Source of the DNA: JAFGDI01 sp963662515
GTDB taxonomy: Bacteria > Planctomycetota > Phycisphaerae > Sedimentisphaerales > SM23-30
Direction of reading: 5' to 3'
Assembly: GCA_963662515.1 (NCBI GenBank)
Contig: OY759675.1
Span: forward strand, 310,001-374,000
Length of the DNA stretch: 64,000 nucleotides
Shown here: one piece after another, positions 36,357 through 44,282 of the stretch
How the letters are laid out: the number at the start of each line of letters is the position of its first letter
Position numbering within the stretch: position 1 is the stretch's first letter
The notes under the pieces: generated by a model
What the model was told of the DNA's origin: nothing
Databases searched by the model: none
Seen by the model: the letters and a program-made list of their open reading frames with translations, nothing else
Position numbers and translations under genes: made by a program

Positions 36357-36680
36357 ATGATAAGAAAACATATCCTTTATACAAGATTAGCTATATTTGC
36401 GGCGGCACTAAGTATGGCCTTATGGCACATGGCTGGTGAAGTTGGTCACAATACCGATGATAGCGGTGTTATTCTGGCCGATCGTACCAATCGATATCTC
36501 GATCTTAGCCTGGAAGAACTCTTGACAATAGAGGTTGTATCTGGTGAAGGTTCTAATCGTCAATCCTGGCTTGATAGCCGGAGAGGTTCTTTCCTGGTTT
36601 CAGGTTTAGAAATTACAATGGTTTATCCAGCCGATAAGATAAACAGTTCAATTATAACAGGTGATAATGCAGTATGTTAG
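36357..36680 (+). pseudogene. stub of a TonB-dependent-receptor-like protein (signal region plus start of plug)
   Basis: The 107-residue frame starts with a hydrophobic segment (LAIFAAALSMALWHMAG) and contains YLDLSLEELLTIEVVSGEG, the motif found just before the plug in a group of outer-membrane TonB receptors. It then loses resemblance and stops; no barrel follows. In other genomes such receptors sit directly before a YfiR-like gene and a histidine kinase, as here. I read it as a remnant of a deleted receptor. A short exported protein in its own right remains possible. Its end overlaps the next gene. Confidence 0.5.
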
Positions 36681-37257
36681 GAACAAAATAATACTGGCAG
36701 TGTTAAGCATGCTGTTATTTGCTATTCCGGTTATCGGGCAGGAGAGTTTAGCTGCCGGAGACAAGGAAAAGGAATATAAGGTAAAGGCTGCCTTTGTCTA
36801 TAATTTCATGAAATTCGTAGATTGGGAAGGTATGTCGATAGCTGGCTTTAAGGATAAGCCAGATTTAGGTTTGGGGGTAGTTGGTGATGATCCGTTCGAT
36901 GGCGGTCTGGAGGCGCTTAAGAGTAAGACGGTTGGAGATAAAAAGATAGCTGTATATTATTTCACTTATGATTCATTAGCCGACGAATCTGAGAGTAAGC
37001 AACTTTCCAGTTGTAATGTAGTATTTGTAAGCAAGTCGGAACAGAAGCATTATGCAGAGATAGCGAGCAAAGTAGCAGATAGCAGTGTTCTGACGATAGG
37101 TGATGAAGATAGTTTTGCTAATTCCTGTGGGGTAATTAGTTTTGATATTGAAAAAGGTAAGGTCTGTTTTGATATTAATCTTAATAATGCCAAAAAGTCA
37201 GGAATAAAGATCGATGTTAAATTACTAAAATTGGCGCGTAAGGTCTATAAAGACTGA
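36667..37257 (+). CDS. YfiR-like (DUF4154) periplasmic protein
   Basis: After a signal peptide (IILAVLSMLLFAIPVIGQ) the protein follows the YfiR/DUF4154 pattern: EYKVKAAFVYNFMKFVDWEG, LGLGVVGDDPFDGGLEAL, a central CNVVFVSKSEQ strand and the ending SFDIEKGKVCFDINLNNAKK. YfiR is the periplasmic repressor of the diguanylate cyclase YfiN in Pseudomonas; here the likely partner is the histidine kinase that starts 21 bases later. AGGTGA at 36659-36664 supports ATG 36667. Length is 196 residues. Confidence 0.85.
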   Translation: MQYVRNKIILAVLSMLLFAIPVIGQESLAAGDKEKEYKVKAAFVYNFMKFVDWEGMSIAGFKDKPDLGLGVVGDDPFDGGLEALKSKTVGDKKIAVYYFTYDSLADESESKQLSSCNVVFVSKSEQKHYAEIASKVADSSVLTIGDEDSFANSCGVISFDIEKGKVCFDINLNNAKKSGIKIDVKLLKLARKVYKD

Positions 37258-37278
37258 CAATGTGCCGGCAGGACGGTA

Positions 37279-39231
37279 ATGATGGCTTCAGGAACGATTA
37301 AGAGTAAACTGATAAAGATAATAGTTGGCGTATCGCTGATATGTCTGATCGTTTCCAGTTTATGTTTTTTGCTGTGGTTCTCATATATATTTAAGGATAA
37401 CCTGGTAAAGACACTGGAGGTGCAGGCACATATAACGGCGGAGAATTGCAGTGCGGCTTTAGCCTTTGAAGATAAGGATGAAGCTGCCAGTGTTTTATCT
37501 GCATTGCGCCATAATAAAGAGATCGTCAGTTGCATATTATTTGATAAGACACATGAATTTTTTGCAGCATACCCGGCTGATACACCTGCTGATTTTAATG
37601 GCGAAGACTATTGTGTTATTAAATATATGGTTAACCTGGAGGGTGAGCATCTGGGTGAACTTACCATTTTTGGATCATATAGTAAGTTTTATTCGACTAT
37701 ATACTATGGTGCGGCTTTAGTATGTGTTATGTCAGTGTTTTGCTTTTTCCTCTCGCTGTTATTAGGTGGTAAGATGCAAAGGCTGATCTCAGTGCCCATC
37801 TTGAAGCTAAAAGATGTTACTTATGAGATAACGCAGAGCAAGGATTATTCTACTCGCATTGAAGTTATAAGTGATGACGAAGTAGGTTCACTGGCGGGTG
37901 CGTTTAATGAGATGTTAATGCAGATACAGGATCGAGACCGGGAATTACAGGTATATAATAAGGAGCTGGAAGCCAAGGTAGAAGAGCGTACTCGTGAGCT
38001 GGAAGAGTCGATGCACAAGGCTCAGGATCTGGCAGATAAAGCCCAGATAGCTAACCGGGCCAAGAGTGAGTTCCTGGCCAATATGAGTCACGAGCTGCGT
38101 ACCCCGATGAACGCTATAATTGGCTTTACTTCTGTAATATTATGTGAAGAAATATCTCCGCAGCATCGTCAGTATATGATGACAATAGACAGTAGTGCTC
38201 GAAATCTGCTGAAAATATTAAATGACATACTTGACTTTTCCAAGATCGAAGCTGGTCGGCTCGATATAGAAGCGATACCGTTCAGCCTGCTGCATGTGTT
38301 GGAAGAGATAAGGTCAGAGATGAATCCTCTTGCCGTTGATCGAGGTATAACACTTGAGGTATCATGTGATAATAAGGTTCCGGTGGCACAGATAGGCGAC
38401 CCGTTGCGTCTGAAGCAATGTCTGGTGAATCTGATCGGTAATGCGATAAAGTTTACCCACGAGGGTACGGTCAGTCTGAATGTTAATTTTGAGCCGGACA
38501 CGAACAATAAAATGCTTCGTTTTGAAGTTAAGGATACCGGTATTGGTATTCCTGAAGATAAGATAAAGTTGATCTTTGAGGCATTTTCACAGGCAGATGG
38601 CAGTACCAGCCGGAAATATGGTGGCACTGGTCTTGGCTTGTCGATCACGCGTAATCTGGTGAAACTGATGAATGGCCGGCTGGCCCTGGAAAGTGAATTT
38701 GGCGTTGGCAGTACATTTTCAGTTGTGATGCCTTCCAGGCCATGTACTACTGAGGAAAATGCAGAGAGCCAGGAAGAGCCGTTAGTTAAAACAGAAACAG
38801 CTTCTGAGCAGATCGATGAATACACTTTTGAAGGAGCCAGGATCCTGATAGCAGAAGATAATATGTCTAATCAGGAGTTATTAAAGACATTTCTATCTAA
38901 AACAAAGATAGAATATGAGATTGCACCTAATGGTCTTGATGCTGTTAATAAATGGCAGACAAGCAAAGATTATGACATGATATTTATGGATATACAGATG
39001 CCGATAATGAACGGTTATGAAGCAGTGATAGAGCTGAGAAAGAATGGCTGCACAGTGCCGATAGTAGCTTTGACCGCTAATGCTATGCAAAGAGATGTTC
39101 AGCAATGTCTGGCGGTAGGTTGTGACTGTCATGTAGCCAAGCCCCTGGACCGTGATACCTTCTTGTCGGTATTAAAAAAGTATCTCATTTCAGTTAGTGC
39201 AGGGGCTGGTAATATAGATGAGTCAAAGTGA
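37279..39231 (+). CDS. hybrid sensor histidine kinase
   Basis: The 650-residue kinase has a membrane helix at about residues 13-36, an external sensor resembling CHASE8 (HITAENCSAALAFEDKDEAA), a second helix at about 150-170, HAMP, and a coiled coil. The dimerisation domain carries His271 in NMSHELRTPMNA; the ATPase domain has NLIGNAIKFTHEG, DTGIGIPEDK and GTGLGLSI. A receiver follows with Asp571 in MDIQMP and lysine in VAKPL. No output domain is attached, so phosphate likely moves to another protein. The REC-GGDEF-HD-GYP protein downstream is the obvious candidate. Confidence 0.93.
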   Translation: MMASGTIKSKLIKIIVGVSLICLIVSSLCFLLWFSYIFKDNLVKTLEVQAHITAENCSAALAFEDKDEAASVLSALRHNKEIVSCILFDKTHEFFAAYPADTPADFNGEDYCVIKYMVNLEGEHLGELTIFGSYSKFYSTIYYGAALVCVMSVFCFFLSLLLGGKMQRLISVPILKLKDVTYEITQSKDYSTRIEVISDDEVGSLAGAFNEMLMQIQDRDRELQVYNKELEAKVEERTRELEESMHKAQDLADKAQIANRAKSEFLANMSHELRTPMNAIIGFTSVILCEEISPQHRQYMMTIDSSARNLLKILNDILDFSKIEAGRLDIEAIPFSLLHVLEEIRSEMNPLAVDRGITLEVSCDNKVPVAQIGDPLRLKQCLVNLIGNAIKFTHEGTVSLNVNFEPDTNNKMLRFEVKDTGIGIPEDKIKLIFEAFSQADGSTSRKYGGTGLGLSITRNLVKLMNGRLALESEFGVGSTFSVVMPSRPCTTEENAESQEEPLVKTETASEQIDEYTFEGARILIAEDNMSNQELLKTFLSKTKIEYEIAPNGLDAVNKWQTSKDYDMIFMDIQMPIMNGYEAVIELRKNGCTVPIVALTANAMQRDVQQCLAVGCDCHVAKPLDRDTFLSVLKKYLISVSAGAGNIDESK

Positions 39232-39410
39232 GTTGTTATGTGATATGTCTGAGGAAGTTGGAATGCGGTATGTTATAGGACTATGTCGTTAGCTAAGGAT
39301 TCAGTTTTTCATATTAAGATACTTGCTTTGTTGTTGTGATGAAGATGAAAGCTAAAATAATCTTTGATTTTAGATTAATTACACGAAGTAATGAGCCGAA
39401 ATAATAGATA

Positions 39411-41000
39411 ATGAAGTCTGATAATACAAAACGGAAGATACTTGCGATTGATGATAACCCAGTTAACCTTCAATTGTTACAGGCAGTGATCAAACGAGCC
39501 CAGGACATAGAGGTTGTTGTGGAATCTGATGAGCGTAAGACAGTAACTCGTGCTATTGAAGAAAAGCCCGATATTATTCTGCTGGATGTAATGATGCCGC
39601 AGATAGATGGTTTTGAAGTTTGCCATCTGCTCAAGAATAATGAATATACGGCGAATATTCCCGTTATTTTTCTCACAGCAAACAGTCAGACTACAGCTCA
39701 GATAAGTGGTTATGCCAGTGGTGCGATCGACTATATTACCAAGCCGTTCGAGCCGGAGATATTGATGAGTAAGATCCGGGTTATACTCAATATGATAATT
39801 CACCTGGAAAATCTGCTGGAAGAGGCAAACACTGATAAGCTCACCGGCTTATACAACCGCCGCTATTTGCAGGAGGTGCTTTCGCCGTCAGTGCGGGATG
39901 CAAGTTTGCATGACCGTGATCTTTCACTTATTATATTTGATATCGATTATTTTAAAAATATTAATGACACCTTTGGTCATCTTACAGGTGATCTTGTACT
40001 TAAACGCATATCGGCTAAGGTAAAGGAAAATCTCTATGCTAATGATATAATGGTTCGTTATGGCGGCGAGGAATTCCTGATAATCCTGAAAAACACTGAG
40101 ATAAAAGTGGCCGAAGAAATAGCCCAGAAATTGCGTAAGGTGGTAGAGGCTATAACCTGGGAATTTACGATAGAGCCATTAGCAATAACCGCAAGTTTTG
40201 GTATTGCCAGTACCCGTACGGTTCAATCAGATGATAGTGAAGATCTGATAAGGGCAGCGGACAGGGCTTTGTATGTAGCTAAAAATCGCGGTCGTAACCG
40301 GGTTGTTTGTAATAATCAGATAATTGCCGAAGATGAGGAGCGACTGGACGAACAGCAGACCGCCAGTGAGCTGCGTAATAAGGTAAATGAATTAGCTGGT
40401 AAGCTCAAAGAGCAGATATTTGAGGTTTTAAAGGTATTTGTGAAGACTCAGGAGATGCGGTCCCCATATCTGGCTCAGCAGTCATGTAAGGTTGCTGGTT
40501 ATGTAAAAAAGGTGGGAACGCATATGGGCATATTTGAACGACACCTCGATATGATCTATAACGCGGCCATTTTGCATAATGTTGGCAAGTTGTCATTGCC
40601 AGACAGTATAATCCAATGTGGTAATATGTTAAGCGAAAGTGACCAGAAGGTGCTCAAGCGGCACCCGCGGATGGCGGCAGACATTTTGGGTGTGACCGAA
40701 TTGTTCCGTGATGAAAAAGAGATCGTATTGCATCATCAGGAATATTATGATGGTACAGGTTATCCGCGTGGCTTGTCTGGTCGCGAGATACCATTTGGTG
40801 CCCGGCTGCTGTTGGCAGCGGTAACCTGGGACGCGATATTGAGCGGCCGTGGTTATAGAGAGCCCAAGAGTGTTGCAGAGGCAATGGAGATATTCAAGAC
40901 TCTGTCTGGCACACAGCTTGACCCGCAGATAGTAGAGGCTTTTGTCGAACTGGCAGAAACAGGTGACCTGGTCTGCAATGATGAGATGGTAATGTTCTGA
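39411..41000 (+). CDS. response regulator with GGDEF and degenerate HD-GYP domains
   Basis: Three domains lie in order. The receiver has Asp59 in LLDVMMP. The GGDEF domain has an intact catalytic site (YGGEEF, residues 217-222); the inhibitory RxxD site is replaced by YAND. The C-terminal HD-GYP domain keeps RHPRMAADIL, HHQEYYDGTGYPRG and VTWDAILSG, but its name-giving HD is HN (His389-Asn390) and an N-terminal histidine position reads Gln (AQQSCK). The protein should make cyclic di-GMP when phosphorylated; hydrolysis is doubtful. It lies 180 bases behind the hybrid kinase. Length is 529 residues. Confidence 0.92.
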   Translation: MKSDNTKRKILAIDDNPVNLQLLQAVIKRAQDIEVVVESDERKTVTRAIEEKPDIILLDVMMPQIDGFEVCHLLKNNEYTANIPVIFLTANSQTTAQISGYASGAIDYITKPFEPEILMSKIRVILNMIIHLENLLEEANTDKLTGLYNRRYLQEVLSPSVRDASLHDRDLSLIIFDIDYFKNINDTFGHLTGDLVLKRISAKVKENLYANDIMVRYGGEEFLIILKNTEIKVAEEIAQKLRKVVEAITWEFTIEPLAITASFGIASTRTVQSDDSEDLIRAADRALYVAKNRGRNRVVCNNQIIAEDEERLDEQQTASELRNKVNELAGKLKEQIFEVLKVFVKTQEMRSPYLAQQSCKVAGYVKKVGTHMGIFERHLDMIYNAAILHNVGKLSLPDSIIQCGNMLSESDQKVLKRHPRMAADILGVTELFRDEKEIVLHHQEYYDGTGYPRGLSGREIPFGARLLLAAVTWDAILSGRGYREPKSVAEAMEIFKTLSGTQLDPQIVEAFVELAETGDLVCNDEMVMF

Positions 41001-41018
41001 TCAGGCAGGGGCGGTTCT

Positions 41019-41237
41019 TTAATTGCCCACAATGAAGTCAAATATATTGCCCAGCATGCTGGTTTCGGCTTTGTATATCTCGGTGTATTTGCACTGGGTG
41101 CAGGTTACAGTTGAGAATTTCTTATTCTGGATGTCGAATAATTTGGAAAGTCCGCCGCCAGTCGCTGCAAATTGCCCAACCTCATAATTTGTATTACCGC
41201 ACTTTATACAGTGCCAATTTTTATTACCTTCACTCAT
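41019..41237 (-). CDS. small zinc ribbon protein (DUF2082-like)
   Basis: The 72-residue protein has two Cys pairs, WHCIKCGN and VTCTQCKYTEIY, a complete four-cysteine zinc ribbon, followed by a hydrophobic end (MLGNIFDFIVGN). The pattern fits the DUF2082 family of predicted nucleic-acid-binding zinc ribbons. AAGGAAAGG precedes ATG at 41237. It is convergent with the preceding response regulator gene. Confidence 0.8.
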   Translation of the reverse strand: MSEGNKNWHCIKCGNTNYEVGQFAATGGGLSKLFDIQNKKFSTVTCTQCKYTEIYKAETSMLGNIFDFIVGN

Positions 41238-41385
41238 TATTATTACCTTTCCTTATTCATTCTTGCAGGTTCTTTATTTGTACTTGTTGAACCATATTTT
41301 TCGGTCGGTATTGCAGTAGCATTTTCTGCTTACCAGGATAATACTATCTATTTTTAATTTGTCTGGCAATAAAAATGTTGTATTT

Positions 41386-41399
41386 AACCGTTTACGGTT
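41386..41399. promoter_or_regulatory. possible operator palindrome in the 41238-41559 gap
   Basis: AACCGT-tt-ACGGTT is a perfect 6-bp inverted repeat. It lies in the 320-bp AT-rich space between the divergent zinc ribbon and EIIA-CBS genes, just upstream of TATTATATTT. No gene is visible in the gap. Confidence 0.25.
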
Positions 41400-41559
41400 A
41401 CTGTTGTATTATATTTAAATAAGCTTTTTTTGTTGTTATTTTTTCATTTGTAATACTATAGTCGCAGGTTATAATAATACACAGAAGGATCAGTTTCGCC
41501 TGAAGTCCTTAATGTCTGGGGATTTTGGCCACTGTATAAATCTTGTTACAGGTGTAGTT

Positions 41560-42531
41560 ATGACTGAATCACAGGTTAATGGCAGGGATGTCGGTTTGCC
41601 AGGGAATGGCAACGGTAATGGCGGTAAGTTTTTCTCCTCTTTTTTCACATCTGGTAATGTGCTATGCCAGGCAGAGATAGGCGATCGTGAAGATATAATC
41701 ATGCGTCTGCTGAAATTGCTGGCTATGGAAAAAGGCATAGGCAATGTACAGCAGGCATTTGATGCTATAATGGACAATGAGAAGATAATGCCATCGATAA
41801 TGGTGCCTGGTCTGGCTGTTCCTCATGCTCGCTTATCAGGGGTAGATAATATCACTGTAGCGGTAGCTACCAGTCGTAAAGGTTTTAGTTATGCCGATAC
41901 AGTGGCAGAGCCTGTGCATGTGGTCGTGCTGATATTGTCGCCTAAAACCGCACCAGGTTCCCATTTGCAGTCTTTAAGCTCGCTGGCCCGTATATTTAGA
42001 GAGCCAGAGGCTGTGCGGGTGGTAAGTGATCTTGAAACTTCCGCTGAGGTCTGGGAGTTTTTTCATTCGGGCGGGGTTTTGCTGCCAGAATATTTGCGTG
42101 TGCGAGATGTGATGAGGCCGGTTGAGGTGGTATTACATGAAAATGATACGCTGGCCAAGGCGATAGATCTTTTTGTTAAGTATGGTCGAATAGATCTGCC
42201 GGTGATAGATAATGAAAAAGAGCTTATTGGAGTAGTGACTTCTTATGAACTGTTAAGAGTGTGTTTACCTGACTATATTCTCTGGATGGATGACCTTTCG
42301 CCAATCCTGAAGTTTGAGCCTTTTGCCGAGGTGTTAAGGAATGAGAGCCGTACCTGGCTGGTAGATATTATGGCCAGCGATTATGCCACTTGTGAGGTTG
42401 ACAAGCCGGCGATCCAGGTTGCCAAGGAGTTTACTCGCTGGAGAGTTGATCATGCCTATGTGCTGGAAGGCAGAAAGCTCGTTGGTGTGGTGTCGCTGGA
42501 AAACTTCCTCCGGCAAATATTGCGTGAATAG
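41560..42531 (+). CDS. PTS EIIA-type domain fused to a CBS pair
   Basis: The N-terminal 150 or so residues are a fructose/nitrogen-type EIIA domain with the phosphorylatable histidine in GLAVPHARLSG and the helix RIFREPEAVRVV. The C-terminal 130 or so residues are two CBS modules (VRDVMRPVEVVLHENDTLAK and VDIMASDYATCEVDKPAI, ending KLVGVVSLENFLRQI). This is a regulatory protein, not a sugar transporter. An ion permease gene follows 66 bases later, so control of that permease is likely. I start at ATG 41560 behind ACAGGTG; an ATG at 41512 adds 16 unconserved-looking residues. Confidence 0.85.
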   Translation: MTESQVNGRDVGLPGNGNGNGGKFFSSFFTSGNVLCQAEIGDREDIIMRLLKLLAMEKGIGNVQQAFDAIMDNEKIMPSIMVPGLAVPHARLSGVDNITVAVATSRKGFSYADTVAEPVHVVVLILSPKTAPGSHLQSLSSLARIFREPEAVRVVSDLETSAEVWEFFHSGGVLLPEYLRVRDVMRPVEVVLHENDTLAKAIDLFVKYGRIDLPVIDNEKELIGVVTSYELLRVCLPDYILWMDDLSPILKFEPFAEVLRNESRTWLVDIMASDYATCEVDKPAIQVAKEFTRWRVDHAYVLEGRKLVGVVSLENFLRQILRE

Positions 42532-42597
42532 CAGCGGTGCGAGTTTGTCAAGTTATAGTGGTCATATAAGCATTGTCATTTATAAGGTGCGTATATT

Positions 42598-44106
42598 ATG
42601 TATGTAGATGCAGAGAGCAAAAAGGAAAGAATGGGTTTTATAATACGCGGCATAGCTATGCTGCTGGTAAGTTGCTGTGTTGCCGCTCTTACCCATTCTC
42701 TGGGCCTGAATACATCCCAGGTGTTATCATGTGGCATATTCATAATGATAATTATGGCGACATTGCTTTTCTGGAAGTTTCGCCTGGCTATAGCCTTTGT
42801 TGGTATTGGTTTGCTTATGGGCACAGGTGTCCTTGATCTGCCTACTTTTCTGGAAGAGTGTAAATTAGATGTTATTTTATTTCTGGTTGGCATGATGGTA
42901 ACAGTGGGTGTGCTTAAGGAATTAGGCCTGTTTACCTGGATAATTCAGTTAGTGATAAATTCCTCGCACATGACCGGTCCCCGTTTTGTTGTTATTATTG
43001 TATTGCTTGGGGCATTAATGGGCTGTGTGGTCGATGAAGTAACTTCCATCGTTTTTGTGGTTACGCTTATATTTCAGGTGTGCGACACTCTCAAGGTTCG
43101 CCCTATACCATTTGTTATGATAGCAGTAATGGGTACTAATGTAGGGTCATGCGGTACTATGCTGGGTAATCCTGTTGGTATCCTCATTGGCCAGAGTGCT
43201 TTACCACCTTTGAGTTTTATAGATTTTCTCACCTGGTCATTTCCAATAATGTTCGCTTCTTTGCTGACCACTCTGTTATTATTGTGCTGGTGGTTTCGTA
43301 GTGATATACGACATTTTTCTGAGCGACTGACTACCCGCCGGGAGATGGGGCTTGGTCTTGGTCCAATGGTTCAGGTACCTTATCGTCGTGGTTTATTTGT
43401 GCTGATAGGTTTGATCGGTTTTATAGCGATGCACCATCAGATAGAGCAGGCTCTTGGTTTGGCTCCTAATACAGTTATGATCGTTGCGCCCCTGGTAGTA
43501 GCAGGGCTGCTTATGATCTGGCGACATGAACGAGCCCGGCATTACATTGAGGCCGATGTTGAATGGTGGACCTTGCTGTTCTTTATGATGCTTTTTGCTG
43601 TTGCCGGAACATTATCTCATACTCATGTTACAGATGAGGTGGCGCGTGGTTTCCAGGGTGTTTTTGGTAATAATCAGGCTATACTCATACCGGTCATTAT
43701 GGCCTTGTCAGCTATAGGTTCTGCTTTTGTTGATAATATAGTTTTTGTTGCGGCTTTTATGCCGGTGGTTAACTCGCTGGAATATACCCCTTTGCTATGG
43801 GCTCTACTACATGGTGCGTGTTTGGGTGGAAATATAACCATGATAGGCTCAACTGCCAATATAGTAGCTCTGGGTATGCTGGAGAAGCGGTACCGGGTAC
43901 AGATAAGGTTTTTTGAGTGGTTTAAGGTTGGCATAATAATAGGTTTAGTGTCATGTCTGGTGTCATGGATCGGAATAGCTGCTTTTGCCCATAAAATGCC
44001 GACTAAGGAGCAGCGAATGGTTAAATACCGGCAATTAGAAGAGGCGCATCGGATGCACTCTCAGAAAATTGGAGCAGAACAGACCGAGCCTAAGCCCAAT
44101 GAATAA
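42598..44106 (+). CDS. ArsB/NhaD-type ion permease (SLC13-like superfamily)
   Basis: The 502-residue protein has about 12 membrane helices arranged as two inverted halves. Each half has a re-entrant motif: MGCVVDEVTSIVFVVTLIF then GTNVGSCGTMLGNPVGI in the first, and SAFVDNIVFVAAFMPVV then GACLGGNITMIGSTANIVAL in the second. This is the pattern of the ion transporter superfamily that includes NhaD Na+/H+ antiporters and ArsB. The short cytoplasmic tail is charged. It lies in one unit with the EIIA-CBS gene. Na+/H+ exchange is the best guess; the ion is not certain. Confidence 0.85.
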   Translation: MYVDAESKKERMGFIIRGIAMLLVSCCVAALTHSLGLNTSQVLSCGIFIMIIMATLLFWKFRLAIAFVGIGLLMGTGVLDLPTFLEECKLDVILFLVGMMVTVGVLKELGLFTWIIQLVINSSHMTGPRFVVIIVLLGALMGCVVDEVTSIVFVVTLIFQVCDTLKVRPIPFVMIAVMGTNVGSCGTMLGNPVGILIGQSALPPLSFIDFLTWSFPIMFASLLTTLLLLCWWFRSDIRHFSERLTTRREMGLGLGPMVQVPYRRGLFVLIGLIGFIAMHHQIEQALGLAPNTVMIVAPLVVAGLLMIWRHERARHYIEADVEWWTLLFFMMLFAVAGTLSHTHVTDEVARGFQGVFGNNQAILIPVIMALSAIGSAFVDNIVFVAAFMPVVNSLEYTPLLWALLHGACLGGNITMIGSTANIVALGMLEKRYRVQIRFFEWFKVGIIIGLVSCLVSWIGIAAFAHKMPTKEQRMVKYRQLEEAHRMHSQKIGAEQTEPKPNE

Positions 44107-44282
44107 GTTATAACTTGTAACTTGTTTAACTGTTGAGGTTTATATTGTGTATATTTATAAGTGTATTTGATAGTTGATTTTTTGCTGTGAATCAAATATG
44201 CTGGTGTAATCCCTTGCAGGCAAAAGGTTTATTGTTAAGATGAGTAAGAATGTCCTGCGGGATCAAACCTAATTAATATAGT

